The position numbers and the translations under genes are program-made. Shown piece after piece: positions 8,911-17,839 of a stretch of DNA of 64,000 nt (positions are counted from its first letter, which is position 1; every line of letters begins with the position of its first letter). The notes under the pieces are model-generated. The model searched no databases and was not told the DNA's origin. It saw only the letters and a program-made list of their open reading frames with translations. The stretch is taken from the NCBI GenBank assembly GCA_964463485.1, contig CAYXDO010000036.1:1-64000 (forward strand), given 5' to 3'. The stretch comes from CAYXDO01 sp964463485 (GTDB taxonomy: Bacteria; Myxococcota; Kuafuiibacteriia; Kuafuiibacteriales; Kuafuiibacteriaceae).

Positions 8911-9279
8911 GTGTCGATCCGAGGAGTCGATACTTACCGTTTGGAGTCGGCCTTCTCCAAACCCGTGTCTTCGAGTGGCGTATCCTCGTTCGCTCACGGT
9001 CTCGAGAAGCTCGAAGGAACGACTCCCGAACCGACGAAGGCCGAGGATCGTTCGGCTGGGGAGGCGTTCGCCGAGGCGCTCGTGCGGGCGGGAGTCGATG
9101 CCGCCCGGAGTGAAGAGAGGGCCGCGGATTCGGTCAAGCGGTTTGCCAACGACGAGGACGTGAACATTCACGACGTCGTGGTGGACGTAGAGAAGGCCGA
9201 AGTCTCGCTCAAGCTGATGGTGAGTATGCGCAACCGACTCATCGAAGCGTATCGCGAAGTGATGAAGATGGGGATGTGA
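8911..9279 (+). CDS. fliE: Flagellar hook-basal body protein FliE
   Basis: 122 residues from a GTG at 8911, 3 bases after flgC. The C-terminal half (VNIHDVVVDVEKAEVSLKLMVSMRNRLIEAYREVMKM) is the FliE domain. The N-terminal 60 residues are low in complexity and family-variable. FliE joins the MS ring to the rod and is usually the first exported substrate. The missing ATG may lower its translation relative to flgC. Confidence 0.95.
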   Translation: MSIRGVDTYRLESAFSKPVSSSGVSSFAHGLEKLEGTTPEPTKAEDRSAGEAFAEALVRAGVDAARSEERAADSVKRFANDEDVNIHDVVVDVEKAEVSLKLMVSMRNRLIEAYREVMKMGM

Positions 9280-9282
9280 GCC

Positions 9283-10902
9283 ATGGCGTCCGCGAAGGTG
9301 GAGAGCACGAGGAAGGCGAGCGTCGAGGCGGCCGAGTCCGCGCCGAAACTGGCGTTCGGGCAATTCGTGACCCTCTGGAGGTCCTGGTCGTCGGCGCGAA
9401 GATACTCCACCCTGGGTGCGGTCGTGCTTGCGATCGCCGGTGTGTTGACGCTCGCGCTCGGAACGAGGAGCTCAGGACGTCTCGCTCCACTGCTTACCAG
9501 GCTAGGCCCGGCAGACGCCCAAGAAATCACAGCCCGCCTCGGCGCCCACGACGTGCCCTACGAGTTTGCTGCAGGGGGTACCGCCTTGTTGGTGCCCGAA
9601 GATCGAGTCCTGTCGCTCCGGTTGGAGCTCGCCTCCGAGGGGCTCCCGCGCGGCGCTGGCGTGGGCTTCGAAATCTTCGACGATCCCAAGATCGGGCTGT
9701 CGAGGTTCGCCGAGCGACTCAACTACCGCCGCGGCATGGAGGGCGAGCTCACCCGGACCATTCGCCAGCTCGAGGTCGTCAGTGACGCCAGAGTTCATAT
9801 CGTCCTGCCCGAGCCCAGTCTCTTCACTCAGCGCGATCGCCGAGCCACGGCCTCGGTCGCGATTCAACTCCACCGCGGGCGCTCCCTCTCCAAGGATCAG
9901 GTCGACGCCATTCGCCACCTCGTCTCCTCGAGCGTGGAAGGGTTGAACCCAGACGACGTGACTCTGGTCGACAACCAAGGACACCTCTTGGCCAAGGGCG
10001 GGGATCGCGGGCGCTCGGCGGCCGAGTTGCTCGAGCAACAGCGGGAGCTCGAGGACACGCTGGAGCGGCGTGCCCGCCGAATCATCGAGAGAGTGACGGG
10101 GGAGGGGCGCGCCTCGGTGGAAGTCACCGCCGAGCTCGACGTCACTCAGACCGAGCGGACCATGGAGAGCTTCGACCCGGACTCGGCGGTCCTCCGCAGC
10201 TCCCAAACTTCCGAAGAACAGCGAAACAAAGCAGGGCAAGAGCCCGGCGGAGTTCCCGGCGCGCCCGGAAACCTCGTGGGCAGGGCCGATCCAGCGGCGA
10301 GTCCGGCGGCGAGTCCAGCGGCGATCGAGGGCGCGCTTGCAGCCTCCAAACGCACCGAAACCAAGAACTTCGAGCTCAACAAAGTCACGAGCCGGGAAGT
10401 ATCACCCAGCCCGAGAATTCGTCGAATTTCGGTCGCGGTCCTGGTCGACGCGACGAACGATGGCCGAGAGCGTTCCTCCGATGAGCTCGCGGGCCTCGCC
10501 GACCTGGTCAAGAACGCCGTGGGCTTCGACGCCGCCCGCGGTGATCAGGTCGTCGTGCAGGCCATGCCGTTCGATCATGGGCCCCCCGTGCCGCCGCCCC
10601 CTTCTACGCCGGCTTGGCTCGCGCGACTCGAAGCCATGTGGCCGATCGGCGCGGGCGCGCTCGCTTTGCTGATCGGGGCCGCCGTCGTACTCAGTCGGCG
10701 GCGCAGCGTCGTCCAGGAGTTGCTCCCTGCCCCGAGGACTCTCGGTGAGCTCCAGGCGCTCGTGTCGTCGAACAGCGACGCCGAGCTGGTCCTGGACGGA
10801 TCGATCCTCGAGTCGGGCTCGCTCCTCGACCGAGTGCGACAAGATCCTAGCCGCGCAGCGGCCGTGTTGAAGTTGTGGATGGAGGAGGACTCTCATGCCT
10901 GA
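9283..10902 (+). CDS. fliF: Flagellar MS-ring protein FliF
   Basis: 539 residues. The first membrane helix is at about 43-60 (STLGAVVLAIAGVLTLAL), followed by the YscJ/FliF ring-building domain (EGLPRGAGVGFEIFDD, LEVVSDARVHIVLPEPSLF). A variable periplasmic part with Pro/Ala repeats follows (about 325-350). The second membrane helix is at about 450-467, and the cytoplasmic tail that binds FliG comes last. Start ATG 9283 stands 3 bases after fliE; the end overlaps fliG by 8 bases. Confidence 0.97.
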   Translation: MASAKVESTRKASVEAAESAPKLAFGQFVTLWRSWSSARRYSTLGAVVLAIAGVLTLALGTRSSGRLAPLLTRLGPADAQEITARLGAHDVPYEFAAGGTALLVPEDRVLSLRLELASEGLPRGAGVGFEIFDDPKIGLSRFAERLNYRRGMEGELTRTIRQLEVVSDARVHIVLPEPSLFTQRDRRATASVAIQLHRGRSLSKDQVDAIRHLVSSSVEGLNPDDVTLVDNQGHLLAKGGDRGRSAAELLEQQRELEDTLERRARRIIERVTGEGRASVEVTAELDVTQTERTMESFDPDSAVLRSSQTSEEQRNKAGQEPGGVPGAPGNLVGRADPAASPAASPAAIEGALAASKRTETKNFELNKVTSREVSPSPRIRRISVAVLVDATNDGRERSSDELAGLADLVKNAVGFDAARGDQVVVQAMPFDHGPPVPPPPSTPAWLARLEAMWPIGAGALALLIGAAVVLSRRRSVVQELLPAPRTLGELQALVSSNSDAELVLDGSILESGSLLDRVRQDPSRAAAVLKLWMEEDSHA

Positions 10903-11923
10903 CACCACCAAGGAGCTCGCTCCGCCATCGCCGGTTGGACCCATCAAGCTGCGCGGGACCGAGCGCGCTGCGACCTGGCTCTTGTCCGTGGATCGCGACG
11001 TCGCCATCGAAATCCTCAAGCACCTGGAGCCGCAAGAGATCGCCAAGCTTCGCCGATGCATCGACGAAATGCCGCGACCCCCACCCACCGAGATCGGCGC
11101 TGTGCACGATGAGTTTGGCGAGACCTTCGACAAGCTGGCGGTCCGCTTGAAAGGGAGGGGTGAGTATCTCGTCGAGCTCACCACCGAAGCCATCGGAGCG
11201 TTTCGCGCCGCTCAGGCCCTCAAGCCAGCGGAGAAGCCGGCGACCGGCTCCTTCGGCGACGTCGACGTCGACGCGCTCTCCGCTCGCCTCGCCGCGGAGC
11301 ACCCGCAAGTCATCGCCGCGGTGCTCGCCCGACTCGACCCACGGGTGAGCGGGCAGGTGCTCGAGGGCCTCGAACAGCCCGCGCGCAACGACATCATCGC
11401 ACGCATCGCTCAGCTCTCGACCATCGGCGCCGAAGCCATGCTGAAGGTCGAGCGCGCACTCACCGCCGGGCTCCCTACTCGGGCGGGCGCCGACTCGACC
11501 GTCGACGGGGTTCGCGTCGCCGCGAGCCTCCTCAACCAATTGGGCTCCGACGTGGCGCAACAAGTCCTGGAGGCGCTCTCGGGCTCGTCCGGGGACGTGG
11601 CAGAGGAGGTCAAAAAGGCGATGTTCTCGTTCGACGATCTCGCCGCCCTCGATCGCCGTGGCCTTCAGACTCTCCTCAAGGAGGTCCCGAGCGAGAAGCT
11701 CCTGCTCGCGCTCAAGATCGCGAGCGACGACATGTTGCAGAAGGTCTTTGCGAGCCTCTCCAAACGGGCTGGTGAGATGATGAAGGACGACCTCGAGTCG
11801 ATGGGTCCGGTCCGAGTCTCCGAGGTCGAAGCTTCGCAGCAGGCCATCGTCGGCATCGCCATGAAGCTGCGAAGCGAGGGGCGCCTCGCCATCGCCGGGC
11901 GAGGCGGCGACGAGTACGTATGA
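10895..11923 (+). CDS. fliG: Flagellar motor switch protein FliG
   Basis: 342 residues, with a GGAGGA ribosome site inside the end of fliF. The N-terminal domain (about 25-115) binds FliF. The middle domain carries the EHPQ motif (AAEHPQVIAAVLARLDP), which contacts FliM. The C-terminal torque domain includes alternating charges (FDDLAALDRRGLQTLLKEV, MMKDDLESMGPVRVSEVE) that interact with MotA. It sits in the C-ring on the cytoplasmic face. Confidence 0.97.
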   Translation: MPDTTKELAPPSPVGPIKLRGTERAATWLLSVDRDVAIEILKHLEPQEIAKLRRCIDEMPRPPPTEIGAVHDEFGETFDKLAVRLKGRGEYLVELTTEAIGAFRAAQALKPAEKPATGSFGDVDVDALSARLAAEHPQVIAAVLARLDPRVSGQVLEGLEQPARNDIIARIAQLSTIGAEAMLKVERALTAGLPTRAGADSTVDGVRVAASLLNQLGSDVAQQVLEALSGSSGDVAEEVKKAMFSFDDLAALDRRGLQTLLKEVPSEKLLLALKIASDDMLQKVFASLSKRAGEMMKDDLESMGPVRVSEVEASQQAIVGIAMKLRSEGRLAIAGRGGDEYV

Positions 11924-12558
11924 GTACCTCGCCTCCATGGGTTGGCCGGGCGCAGCCAGTTTGGCGCCCGCTGTTCGAGGCGCGGGCCAGGAAGCGCCCT
12001 ACCGATCCACCGGAGCGTAGAACGTTCGCACCGGCCCCGAACGCCGAGCGCCCCACCCCTCGAGTGAGCTCGGTCCCCCCTCCAGCTGCCGCGGTGGTCG
12101 CGCTCGAGGAGCGACCGATCTTCGTCGAGGAGGCGCCCAGGCGGCAACTCGAGGACGCGCTCGCTGAAGTGATTCAGCTCCGAAGCAAGATCCTCGATCA
12201 GTCCGAGCGAGACCTCGCGGAGCTCGCGCTCGAAATCGCACGCCAAGTCCTCATCGCGGACGTGGAGGGCCTTCGGGAGTACACACGCCGAATGTGCGAC
12301 CGGGCGCTCTTGCTCCTGGAAGAGGCCGACAAGATCACGATTCGAGTCCACCCGGAGCATTACCAAGCCGTGCTCGCAGCTCACCCAGAGCTCGAAGGGC
12401 GTGGAAAGGTCCAGCTTCTGCCGGACCCCACGATCGAGCTCGCGGGCGTGGTCGCCGAGTGTGAGCTCGGCCGAGTCGACGCTCGCCTCGCGGGCAGACT
12501 CGATGAGGTGCGGCGTCAACTCGGACTCGAAAGCCGGTCGAAAGCGAGCTCGCCGTGA
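11920..12558 (+). CDS. fliH: Flagellar export ATPase regulator FliH
   Basis: 212 residues, ATGA overlap with fliG. The N-terminal 70 residues are proline-rich and disordered. From about 70 a helix leads to the FliH/HrpE domain (RDLAELALEIARQVL, VHPEHYQAVLAAHPEL, VAECELGRVDARLAGRLDEV). FliH binds and holds the ATPase FliI and links it to the C-ring. Family assignment rests on the C-terminal pattern and on position between fliG and fliI. Confidence 0.9.
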   Translation: MSTSPPWVGRAQPVWRPLFEARARKRPTDPPERRTFAPAPNAERPTPRVSSVPPPAAAVVALEERPIFVEEAPRRQLEDALAEVIQLRSKILDQSERDLAELALEIARQVLIADVEGLREYTRRMCDRALLLLEEADKITIRVHPEHYQAVLAAHPELEGRGKVQLLPDPTIELAGVVAECELGRVDARLAGRLDEVRRQLGLESRSKASSP

Positions 12559-13865
12559 CCTCGTTGCCCGAATTGCGCGCGAGGCTCGCGCTCGCCCCCC
12601 CTGGCGTCGACGGGTACGTCACCGAGGTCCTGAGTCTGTCCATCGAGGCGCGGGCTAGGGGTGCGACCGTAGGCGATCTGTACAAAATCTCGGGACGCGA
12701 CAGCTCGGTGACCGCCGAAGTCGTCGGACTTCGCGGACCCAGGGTACTCATGATGCCTTACGGAAGCGTCGAAGGGATCAGGGTAGGGGCCGCCGCCATT
12801 CCGCTGGGCGATGCGTCCGGAACCGCGGTCGGAGACGAGCTGCTCGGCAGAGTCGTCGATGCACGTATGAACCCGTTGGACCGTGGCGGACCCTTCCACG
12901 TCCGCGAACACCGACCCGTCCACGGATCGCCGCTTCCGCCGCTCGACCGTGGCCTCGTGGATCGCATCCTGCCGATGGGTCTGCGAGCTCTGGATGGGTT
13001 GGTCCCGTGCGGGCGAGGTCAGCGACTGGGGATCTTCGCGGGAGCAGGCGTGGGAAAGAGTCGCCTGCTCGGAGCGCTGACGGAGACGAGCTCCGCGGAC
13101 GTCATCGTTTTGGCGTTGGTGGGCGAGCGCGGCCGAGAGGTCCGCGACTTCGTGGAGCGTGTGCTCGGGCCCAAAGGACGAGCGCGATCCGTCGTGGTCG
13201 TGGCGACCTCCGACCGTCCTCCGGCGGAGCGTATGCGCGCGGCGCTCTCGGCCACTGCGGTGGCTGAGTACTTCCGGGAGCAAGGGGCCTCCGTCCTACT
13301 CGTCGTCGATTCTTTGACACGCTTCGCGATGGCGCAGCGCGAGGTGGGTTTGTCGGTCGGAGAGCCACCGACCACCAAAGGCTATCCTGCGAGTGTGTTT
13401 GCGGCCTTGGCGCGCTTGCTGGAGCGCGCGGGAGCGGCTCGAAGCGGAGGATCCATCACCGGTCTCTATTCGGTCTTGGTCGAGGGAGACGACCTCTCCG
13501 ACCCCGTCGCCGATGCGGCACGAGGCTTGCTCGACGGTCATATCGTGTTGTCTCGAAGTCTCGCCGGCCGCGGCCATTATCCAGCCGTCGACGTGCTTCA
13601 GTCCCTCTCTCGACTCGAAGGCGAGTTGCTTCGACCCAAGGACCTCGAGGCCGCGCGTCGAGTTCGCACGTGGTTGTCCAAGCTCTCCGAAGCGCAGGAC
13701 CTCCTGAGCCTCGGCGCATACCGCGCCGGCGGGGATCCGGTGCTCGACAAGGCGCTCGAGAAGCGAGCGGCGCTGGATGCCTTCTTGACTCAAGACCTAT
13801 CCATCCGGTCCACGCTCGAAAGCACTCGCGCCGACCTACTGAGAGTCACCGAGGTCTCCCCATGA
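12555..13865 (+). CDS. fliI: Flagellum-specific ATPase FliI
   Basis: 436 residues from a GTG that overlaps the fliH stop (GTGA). It is homologous to F1-beta. The Walker A motif is GAGVGKS (about residue 160) and Walker B is SVLLVVDSLTRFA (about 250). The family phrase PPTTKGYPASVFAALARLLERAG follows. It powers unfolding and release of export substrates at the flagellar type III gate with FliH and FliJ. Full length. Confidence 0.97.
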   Translation: MTSLPELRARLALAPPGVDGYVTEVLSLSIEARARGATVGDLYKISGRDSSVTAEVVGLRGPRVLMMPYGSVEGIRVGAAAIPLGDASGTAVGDELLGRVVDARMNPLDRGGPFHVREHRPVHGSPLPPLDRGLVDRILPMGLRALDGLVPCGRGQRLGIFAGAGVGKSRLLGALTETSSADVIVLALVGERGREVRDFVERVLGPKGRARSVVVVATSDRPPAERMRAALSATAVAEYFREQGASVLLVVDSLTRFAMAQREVGLSVGEPPTTKGYPASVFAALARLLERAGAARSGGSITGLYSVLVEGDDLSDPVADAARGLLDGHIVLSRSLAGRGHYPAVDVLQSLSRLEGELLRPKDLEAARRVRTWLSKLSEAQDLLSLGAYRAGGDPVLDKALEKRAALDAFLTQDLSIRSTLESTRADLLRVTEVSP

Positions 13866-14233
13866 GTAAACGCGAGCGGTTGTTTCAACTCATCGAGAAG
13901 CAGGCTACTCAGGAGCTCTCCAAGGCCGAGGCCTGCCTGCACCGCGCGGAGCTCGGCGCCGCAGCGCTGGCCGAAACCTCACGTCGGCCGGGAACCCTCG
14001 ACCCGGCCATTTTGAGTATCGCCGATCACCTCTCGGAGCGAATCAGCGCCGAAGTGACCCGATTGCGCGTCGAGCGGGACGAGCGCGTCCTGGTACGCCG
14101 AGCCGCGTCGACCGACCGGCGTCGCTTCGAGATCTTGGCGTCGCGCCAGCGTGAGCTCTCGAGCTCGACCGAGGCGCGTCGCGAGCAGCGCGCCTACGAC
14201 GACCTCGCGGGGACCAGAAGGAGTGACAAATGA
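13862..14233 (+). CDS. fliJ: Flagellar export chaperone FliJ
   Basis: 123 residues, ATGA overlap with fliI. The protein is almost wholly helical and charged, with heptad-like spacing (ERLFQLIEKQATQELSKAEACL, RRFEILASRQRELSS), as expected for the coiled-coil stalk FliJ. Sequence identity in this family is low, so position between fliI and the motE-like gene carries much of the assignment. Confidence 0.8.
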   Translation: MSKRERLFQLIEKQATQELSKAEACLHRAELGAAALAETSRRPGTLDPAILSIADHLSERISAEVTRLRVERDERVLVRRAASTDRRRFEILASRQRELSSSTEARREQRAYDDLAGTRRSDK

Positions 14234-14886
14234 GCACCGAACGATTCGATCGAAGGCGCGTCGTCGTGATTCGGGCGCCGTCGAGCTCGGGGACGAAGGC
14301 GGGACCTCACAAGGCCCTCGTTGGGGCGCTCGTCGTGGCCGGCGTGTTCTTCGGTACTCACTTCAGCTCCCTGGCCAAGAGCGAGCGCGCCGTCGCGGCG
14401 CAGCCCGAGGCTGGCGCGGCCTGTCCGCCGGCAGACCGAAAGCTCCTCGAGTCGCTGCTCGCTCGCCGCACCGAGCTCGATGCGCGCGAGCGGCTGCTCG
14501 ACGAGCGACAGAAGCGACTCGGCGAGCTCGAGGCGAGCTTCGAGGCTCGGATCGCCAAGGCGACCCAAGAGCTCACGACGTTGGAGCAGCGGATCGAGCT
14601 GGGAGAAGCCGCCTCGGCGGCCAGAGAGAAGCGTATGGAAGCGGTCGTCGCGAGTGTGCAAGTGCTTCCGCCGGCAAAAGCGACTCCCATGGTGGAGGCC
14701 GCCGATCCCATGTTGGCGGTGGGCATTCTCAAACGCCTCGGACCGGAGGCCGCAGGGGCCATACTCTCGAAGATGAAACCCACCCGGGCCTCCGGGCTGC
14801 TCGAGCTCCTCGCCAAGACTTCGAGGCTCGACGAAATCAAGAGTGCAATGGCCGTGGAAAACAAGGTCGAGGAGAAGCCGGAATGA
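14230..14886 (+). CDS. MotE/YlxF-like membrane-anchored coiled-coil protein
   Basis: 218 residues, ATGA overlap with fliJ. One membrane helix near 29-46 (ALVGALVVAGVFFG) is followed by a long coiled coil (about 70-140) and a C-terminal MgtE-N-like domain (MVEAADPMLAVGILKRLGPEAAGAILSKM). This matches MotE, a periplasmic chaperone of stator protein MotC in alphaproteobacteria, and YlxF, at the same place in the Bacillus fla/che operon. Its partner here is unknown; MotB or FliK region proteins are candidates. Confidence 0.8.
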   Translation: MSTERFDRRRVVVIRAPSSSGTKAGPHKALVGALVVAGVFFGTHFSSLAKSERAVAAQPEAGAACPPADRKLLESLLARRTELDARERLLDERQKRLGELEASFEARIAKATQELTTLEQRIELGEAASAAREKRMEAVVASVQVLPPAKATPMVEAADPMLAVGILKRLGPEAAGAILSKMKPTRASGLLELLAKTSRLDEIKSAMAVENKVEEKPE

Positions 14887-15842
14887 ACCTGAGCGTCCCA
14901 GAGTGTACCTCGGATTTCGCAAAAACCGAGCGCCCGACCCCGAAGCAACACGGCATACCCGAGGAGACTGGCTTCGAGACGAAGCTGGAGCGCGCGTCCT
15001 CGACTGCAAAACACGACGAGTTCTCCGAAGACCCGTCGGCGGCATCGAGTGTCGGCCCCGACCCCCAGCTAACTCCAAGCCTCGGGCTGAGCCCGCCGAT
15101 TCTCCCGCCGGCGTACTCATCGGTCGCGACCGAAATCTTTCCAGAACCGAGCGCCACCGAGGCCGAGGCTCGTCCTCTATCGCTGGCCTCTGGCCACGCC
15201 AGCGACTTACCGACGCAGCTCCTCGACCTTCCTCCTCTCGCCAACCCCGAAGTCGAGTCCCTTCTTCGAAACCTCCCCGATTCCACGGAGTCCTTCGACT
15301 TCGACCCATCGGCCTTGGAAGCAGAGGCCGGCTTGCTCGGCGAGCCCTCCGAGACCCTGATGGAGCCAGGACTCCCCACTCAGCTCCTTCGCCAGGTCGC
15401 GCCGCTCGCGTCGCCCCCTTCGGCGGGACGAGTAGGGCTCGAAGCCATCCCTTCGGAGCTCGCCCGACGGATCGCCATCGACAAGCCGAGCTCGATCTCC
15501 ATGCAGGTCGATCCGCCGGAGCTCGGGCGACTCGTGGTCGACGTTCGCGTGGAGCACAAAGACGTCTTCCTCTCGATCCGCGCCGACTCTGATTCGGCGG
15601 CTCGAGCGATCGCTTCTCAGCAAGACCAACTGCGCGTTCGCCTCGCCGAGCATGGCTTCTCTCTCGCCGGGTTCGATGTCGGCGCGCGGTCCGAACACGG
15701 CCAGGGACGTCGAGAAGCATCTCGGCCCGAGGCCGAAGTTCCCGGAGTCTCTCCCAACGACCTGGGCGAGTCTCGACGTCGACCTCCGAGAACCTCAGAG
15801 CGAGCCCCCGCGCTGCCCGGACCAGCGAATTGGATCGCATGA
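14883..15842 (+). CDS. fliK: Flagellar hook-length control protein FliK
   Basis: 319 residues, ATGA overlap. The first 190 residues are Pro/Ser/Glu-rich and probably extended, the molecular-ruler part. The C-terminal Flg_hook domain (about 200-265) shows PPELGRLVVDVRVEHKDV and LRVRLAEHGFSLAGFDV, which switches export specificity through FlhB when the hook is long enough. A basic, disordered tail follows. At 319 residues it is shorter than in enterics, which may mean a shorter hook. Confidence 0.88.
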   Translation: MNLSVPECTSDFAKTERPTPKQHGIPEETGFETKLERASSTAKHDEFSEDPSAASSVGPDPQLTPSLGLSPPILPPAYSSVATEIFPEPSATEAEARPLSLASGHASDLPTQLLDLPPLANPEVESLLRNLPDSTESFDFDPSALEAEAGLLGEPSETLMEPGLPTQLLRQVAPLASPPSAGRVGLEAIPSELARRIAIDKPSSISMQVDPPELGRLVVDVRVEHKDVFLSIRADSDSAARAIASQQDQLRVRLAEHGFSLAGFDVGARSEHGQGRREASRPEAEVPGVSPNDLGESRRRPPRTSERAPALPGPANWIA

Positions 15843-15855
15843 GTTGGAGGACGAT

Positions 15856-16560
15856 ATGAGGGTCGAATCGACGAGTATGGCGACACCCGAACCATCCGAG
15901 TCCGGCGTCGGCAAAGACCAGTTCCTCAAGCTCCTGGTGGCCCAGCTCGGTCATCAGGATCCGCTTCAGCCCACGGATGCGAAGGACCTCCTTACTCAGT
16001 TGGTGCAGTTTGCCTCCGTGGAGCAATCGATGGCCACGAACCAAGCTCTGGAAGAAATCAGAGTAGCTCAAACCGCGATGGCCAACGCGCAACTCACGGA
16101 AATGGTCGGTCGAGAAGTGTTCGTTCGTTCGAACTCGTTCGAACCCGATCGAGCGGAGCTCTCGTTCCTGCTCGATCGAGACGTCGCCTCCGCGACCCTC
16201 GAAGTGGTCGATGCGGAGGGACGGATCGTCCGCACGATCGAGGCCGGACCCCGTCCTCGAGGCAGAGTGAGCGTCCTGTTCGACGGAAAGGACCAGCAGG
16301 GCCGGGCGCTTCCCGATGGTGAGTACGAGCTCCGGATCAGCGCACGTGACGAGGGTGGCTCCCCCGTCGAGGCGACGCCGGGCCTCTTTGGCGTGGTCGA
16401 CGCCGTCTCCTTCGCCGGAGGCTCCCCGGAGTTGTTGGTGAATGGGTCTCGCGTGCGACCGGCAGACGTCCTCGAGATTGGATCCAAGATCACGCCGACG
16501 ACCCCCGAATTTACCAAGATAGCCTGGCAAGATCTGATCGAAGACTGGAGGCGCCCATGA
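15856..16560 (+). CDS. flgD: Flagellar hook capping protein FlgD
   Basis: 234 residues. A GGAGG site at 15846-15850 supports the ATG at 15856. The N-terminal signature KDQFLKLLVAQLGHQDPLQP is diagnostic. It is followed by LTQLVQFASVEQ and the C-terminal FlgD Ig-like/Tudor part (GKDQQGRALPDGEYELRISA). It caps the growing hook and is discarded later. Confidence 0.96.
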   Translation: MRVESTSMATPEPSESGVGKDQFLKLLVAQLGHQDPLQPTDAKDLLTQLVQFASVEQSMATNQALEEIRVAQTAMANAQLTEMVGREVFVRSNSFEPDRAELSFLLDRDVASATLEVVDAEGRIVRTIEAGPRPRGRVSVLFDGKDQQGRALPDGEYELRISARDEGGSPVEATPGLFGVVDAVSFAGGSPELLVNGSRVRPADVLEIGSKITPTTPEFTKIAWQDLIEDWRRP

Positions 16561-17813
16561 GTATCATCGAGTCCCTTTTCTCTGCAGCGAACGGCATCAC
16601 GGCCCACGGCGACGCGTTGTCCGTGGTCGGCGACAACATCTCGAACGTGAACACGGTGGGTTACAAAGCGTCGAGCGCGCGCTTCGCCGACGTGCTCGGG
16701 AGCGCCATGTCGGGCCTCGGGGCGTCCGTGGATGGCGTGCGACAATCCCACCGCCAGGGGGGGCTCCTCGGAACCGGTATCGGAACCGACCTGGCGATCC
16801 AAGGCGACGGACTCTTCATCGTCAGCGGAGAGCGCGAGACGTTCTACACCCGGGCCGGTCAGTTCCAGGTGGCTGCCGATGGGCGCCTGCTCTCCCCTGA
16901 CGGCTTGGAAGTACAGGGCTACCTGGCTCAATCCCGAGGTGCAATGAGTAGCTCGCTCACGAGCCTTCGCTTTCCTCCTCAGACCTCGCTCCCTCCCTCC
17001 GCCACCACGAAGATCCAACTCTCCGGAAACTTCGATGCGGCGTCCGAAGTCCCTTCGCCCTTCGATCCGGCCGACGCTGGCGGGACCTCCAACTACGCCA
17101 GCTCCACCACCGTGTACGACTCCCTCGGAGTAGCCCACCACGTCGACGTCTACTACCGAGCGGTGGGGGGCGGAGCCTACGAGTGGCACGCGCTGGTCGA
17201 CGGCGGCGAAGTCTCTGGCGGTACCGAAGGGGTCCCTTTCGAGGCAGCCTCCGGAACTCTCACGTTCACCACCGATGGCAAGCTCGACAGCGAGTCCACC
17301 GTCGCCTCCAGCTTCGACTTCAACGGCGCGACTCCCGCGCAAGCGATCGAGTTCGATTTCGGTGACTCAATCTCCACGGATGGCGGCGCGGGCACCGGGA
17401 CCACCGCGTTGGGCGGACCCTCCGAGCTTCGCTCGACTCAGGACGGTCGGACGTCCGGACTCCTCGAGGGCGTCGAGATCGACGAGAAGGGGCGAGTTCT
17501 CGGAATCTTCTCCAATGGTGAACGGCCCGTGCTCGGTCAGGTCGCGATCGCTCGCTTCAACAGCCCCGAATCTCTCGAACGCGCGGGCTCCGGCCTCTTT
17601 CGCCGCACCATGGGCTCCGGCGAGCCGGCCGTGGGCGCCGCGGATACGGGCGGCCGCGGGTCCCTCGTCGTGGGTGCGCTCGAAGGTTCGAACGTCGACC
17701 TCGCTCAGGAGTTCGTTCGCATGATCGCTTACGAGCGGGGCTTTCAGGCAAGCTCGCGCGTGGCGCGCACCGCCGACGACATGCTCAGCGAGCTCGTCAA
17801 CCTCAAGCGCTGA
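16557..17813 (+). CDS. flgE: Flagellar hook protein FlgE
   Basis: 418 residues, ATGA overlap with flgD. The N-terminus (GDALSVVGDNISNVNTVGYKAS) is the rod/hook signature. The middle has FlgE repeats (TTVYDSLGVAHHVDVYYR, TLTFTTDGKL). The C-terminus (VDLAQEFVRMIAYERGFQASSRV) is typical. Last gene of operon 1; it ends 26 bases before a convergent gene. No strong terminator hairpin is seen between them. Confidence 0.96.
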   Translation: MSIIESLFSAANGITAHGDALSVVGDNISNVNTVGYKASSARFADVLGSAMSGLGASVDGVRQSHRQGGLLGTGIGTDLAIQGDGLFIVSGERETFYTRAGQFQVAADGRLLSPDGLEVQGYLAQSRGAMSSSLTSLRFPPQTSLPPSATTKIQLSGNFDAASEVPSPFDPADAGGTSNYASSTTVYDSLGVAHHVDVYYRAVGGGAYEWHALVDGGEVSGGTEGVPFEAASGTLTFTTDGKLDSESTVASSFDFNGATPAQAIEFDFGDSISTDGGAGTGTTALGGPSELRSTQDGRTSGLLEGVEIDEKGRVLGIFSNGERPVLGQVAIARFNSPESLERAGSGLFRRTMGSGEPAVGAADTGGRGSLVVGALEGSNVDLAQEFVRMIAYERGFQASSRVARTADDMLSELVNLKR

Positions 17814-17839
17814 GTCGCATCCGCAGACCTGAGTTCAAT

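Noticed and set aside
13516..13531. Perfect-looking sigma-54 motif (CGGCACG-N4-TTGCT) inside fliI
   Set aside because: It lies within the conserved FliI coding phrase ARGLLDGH, with no gene start near it, and arises from the protein sequence.
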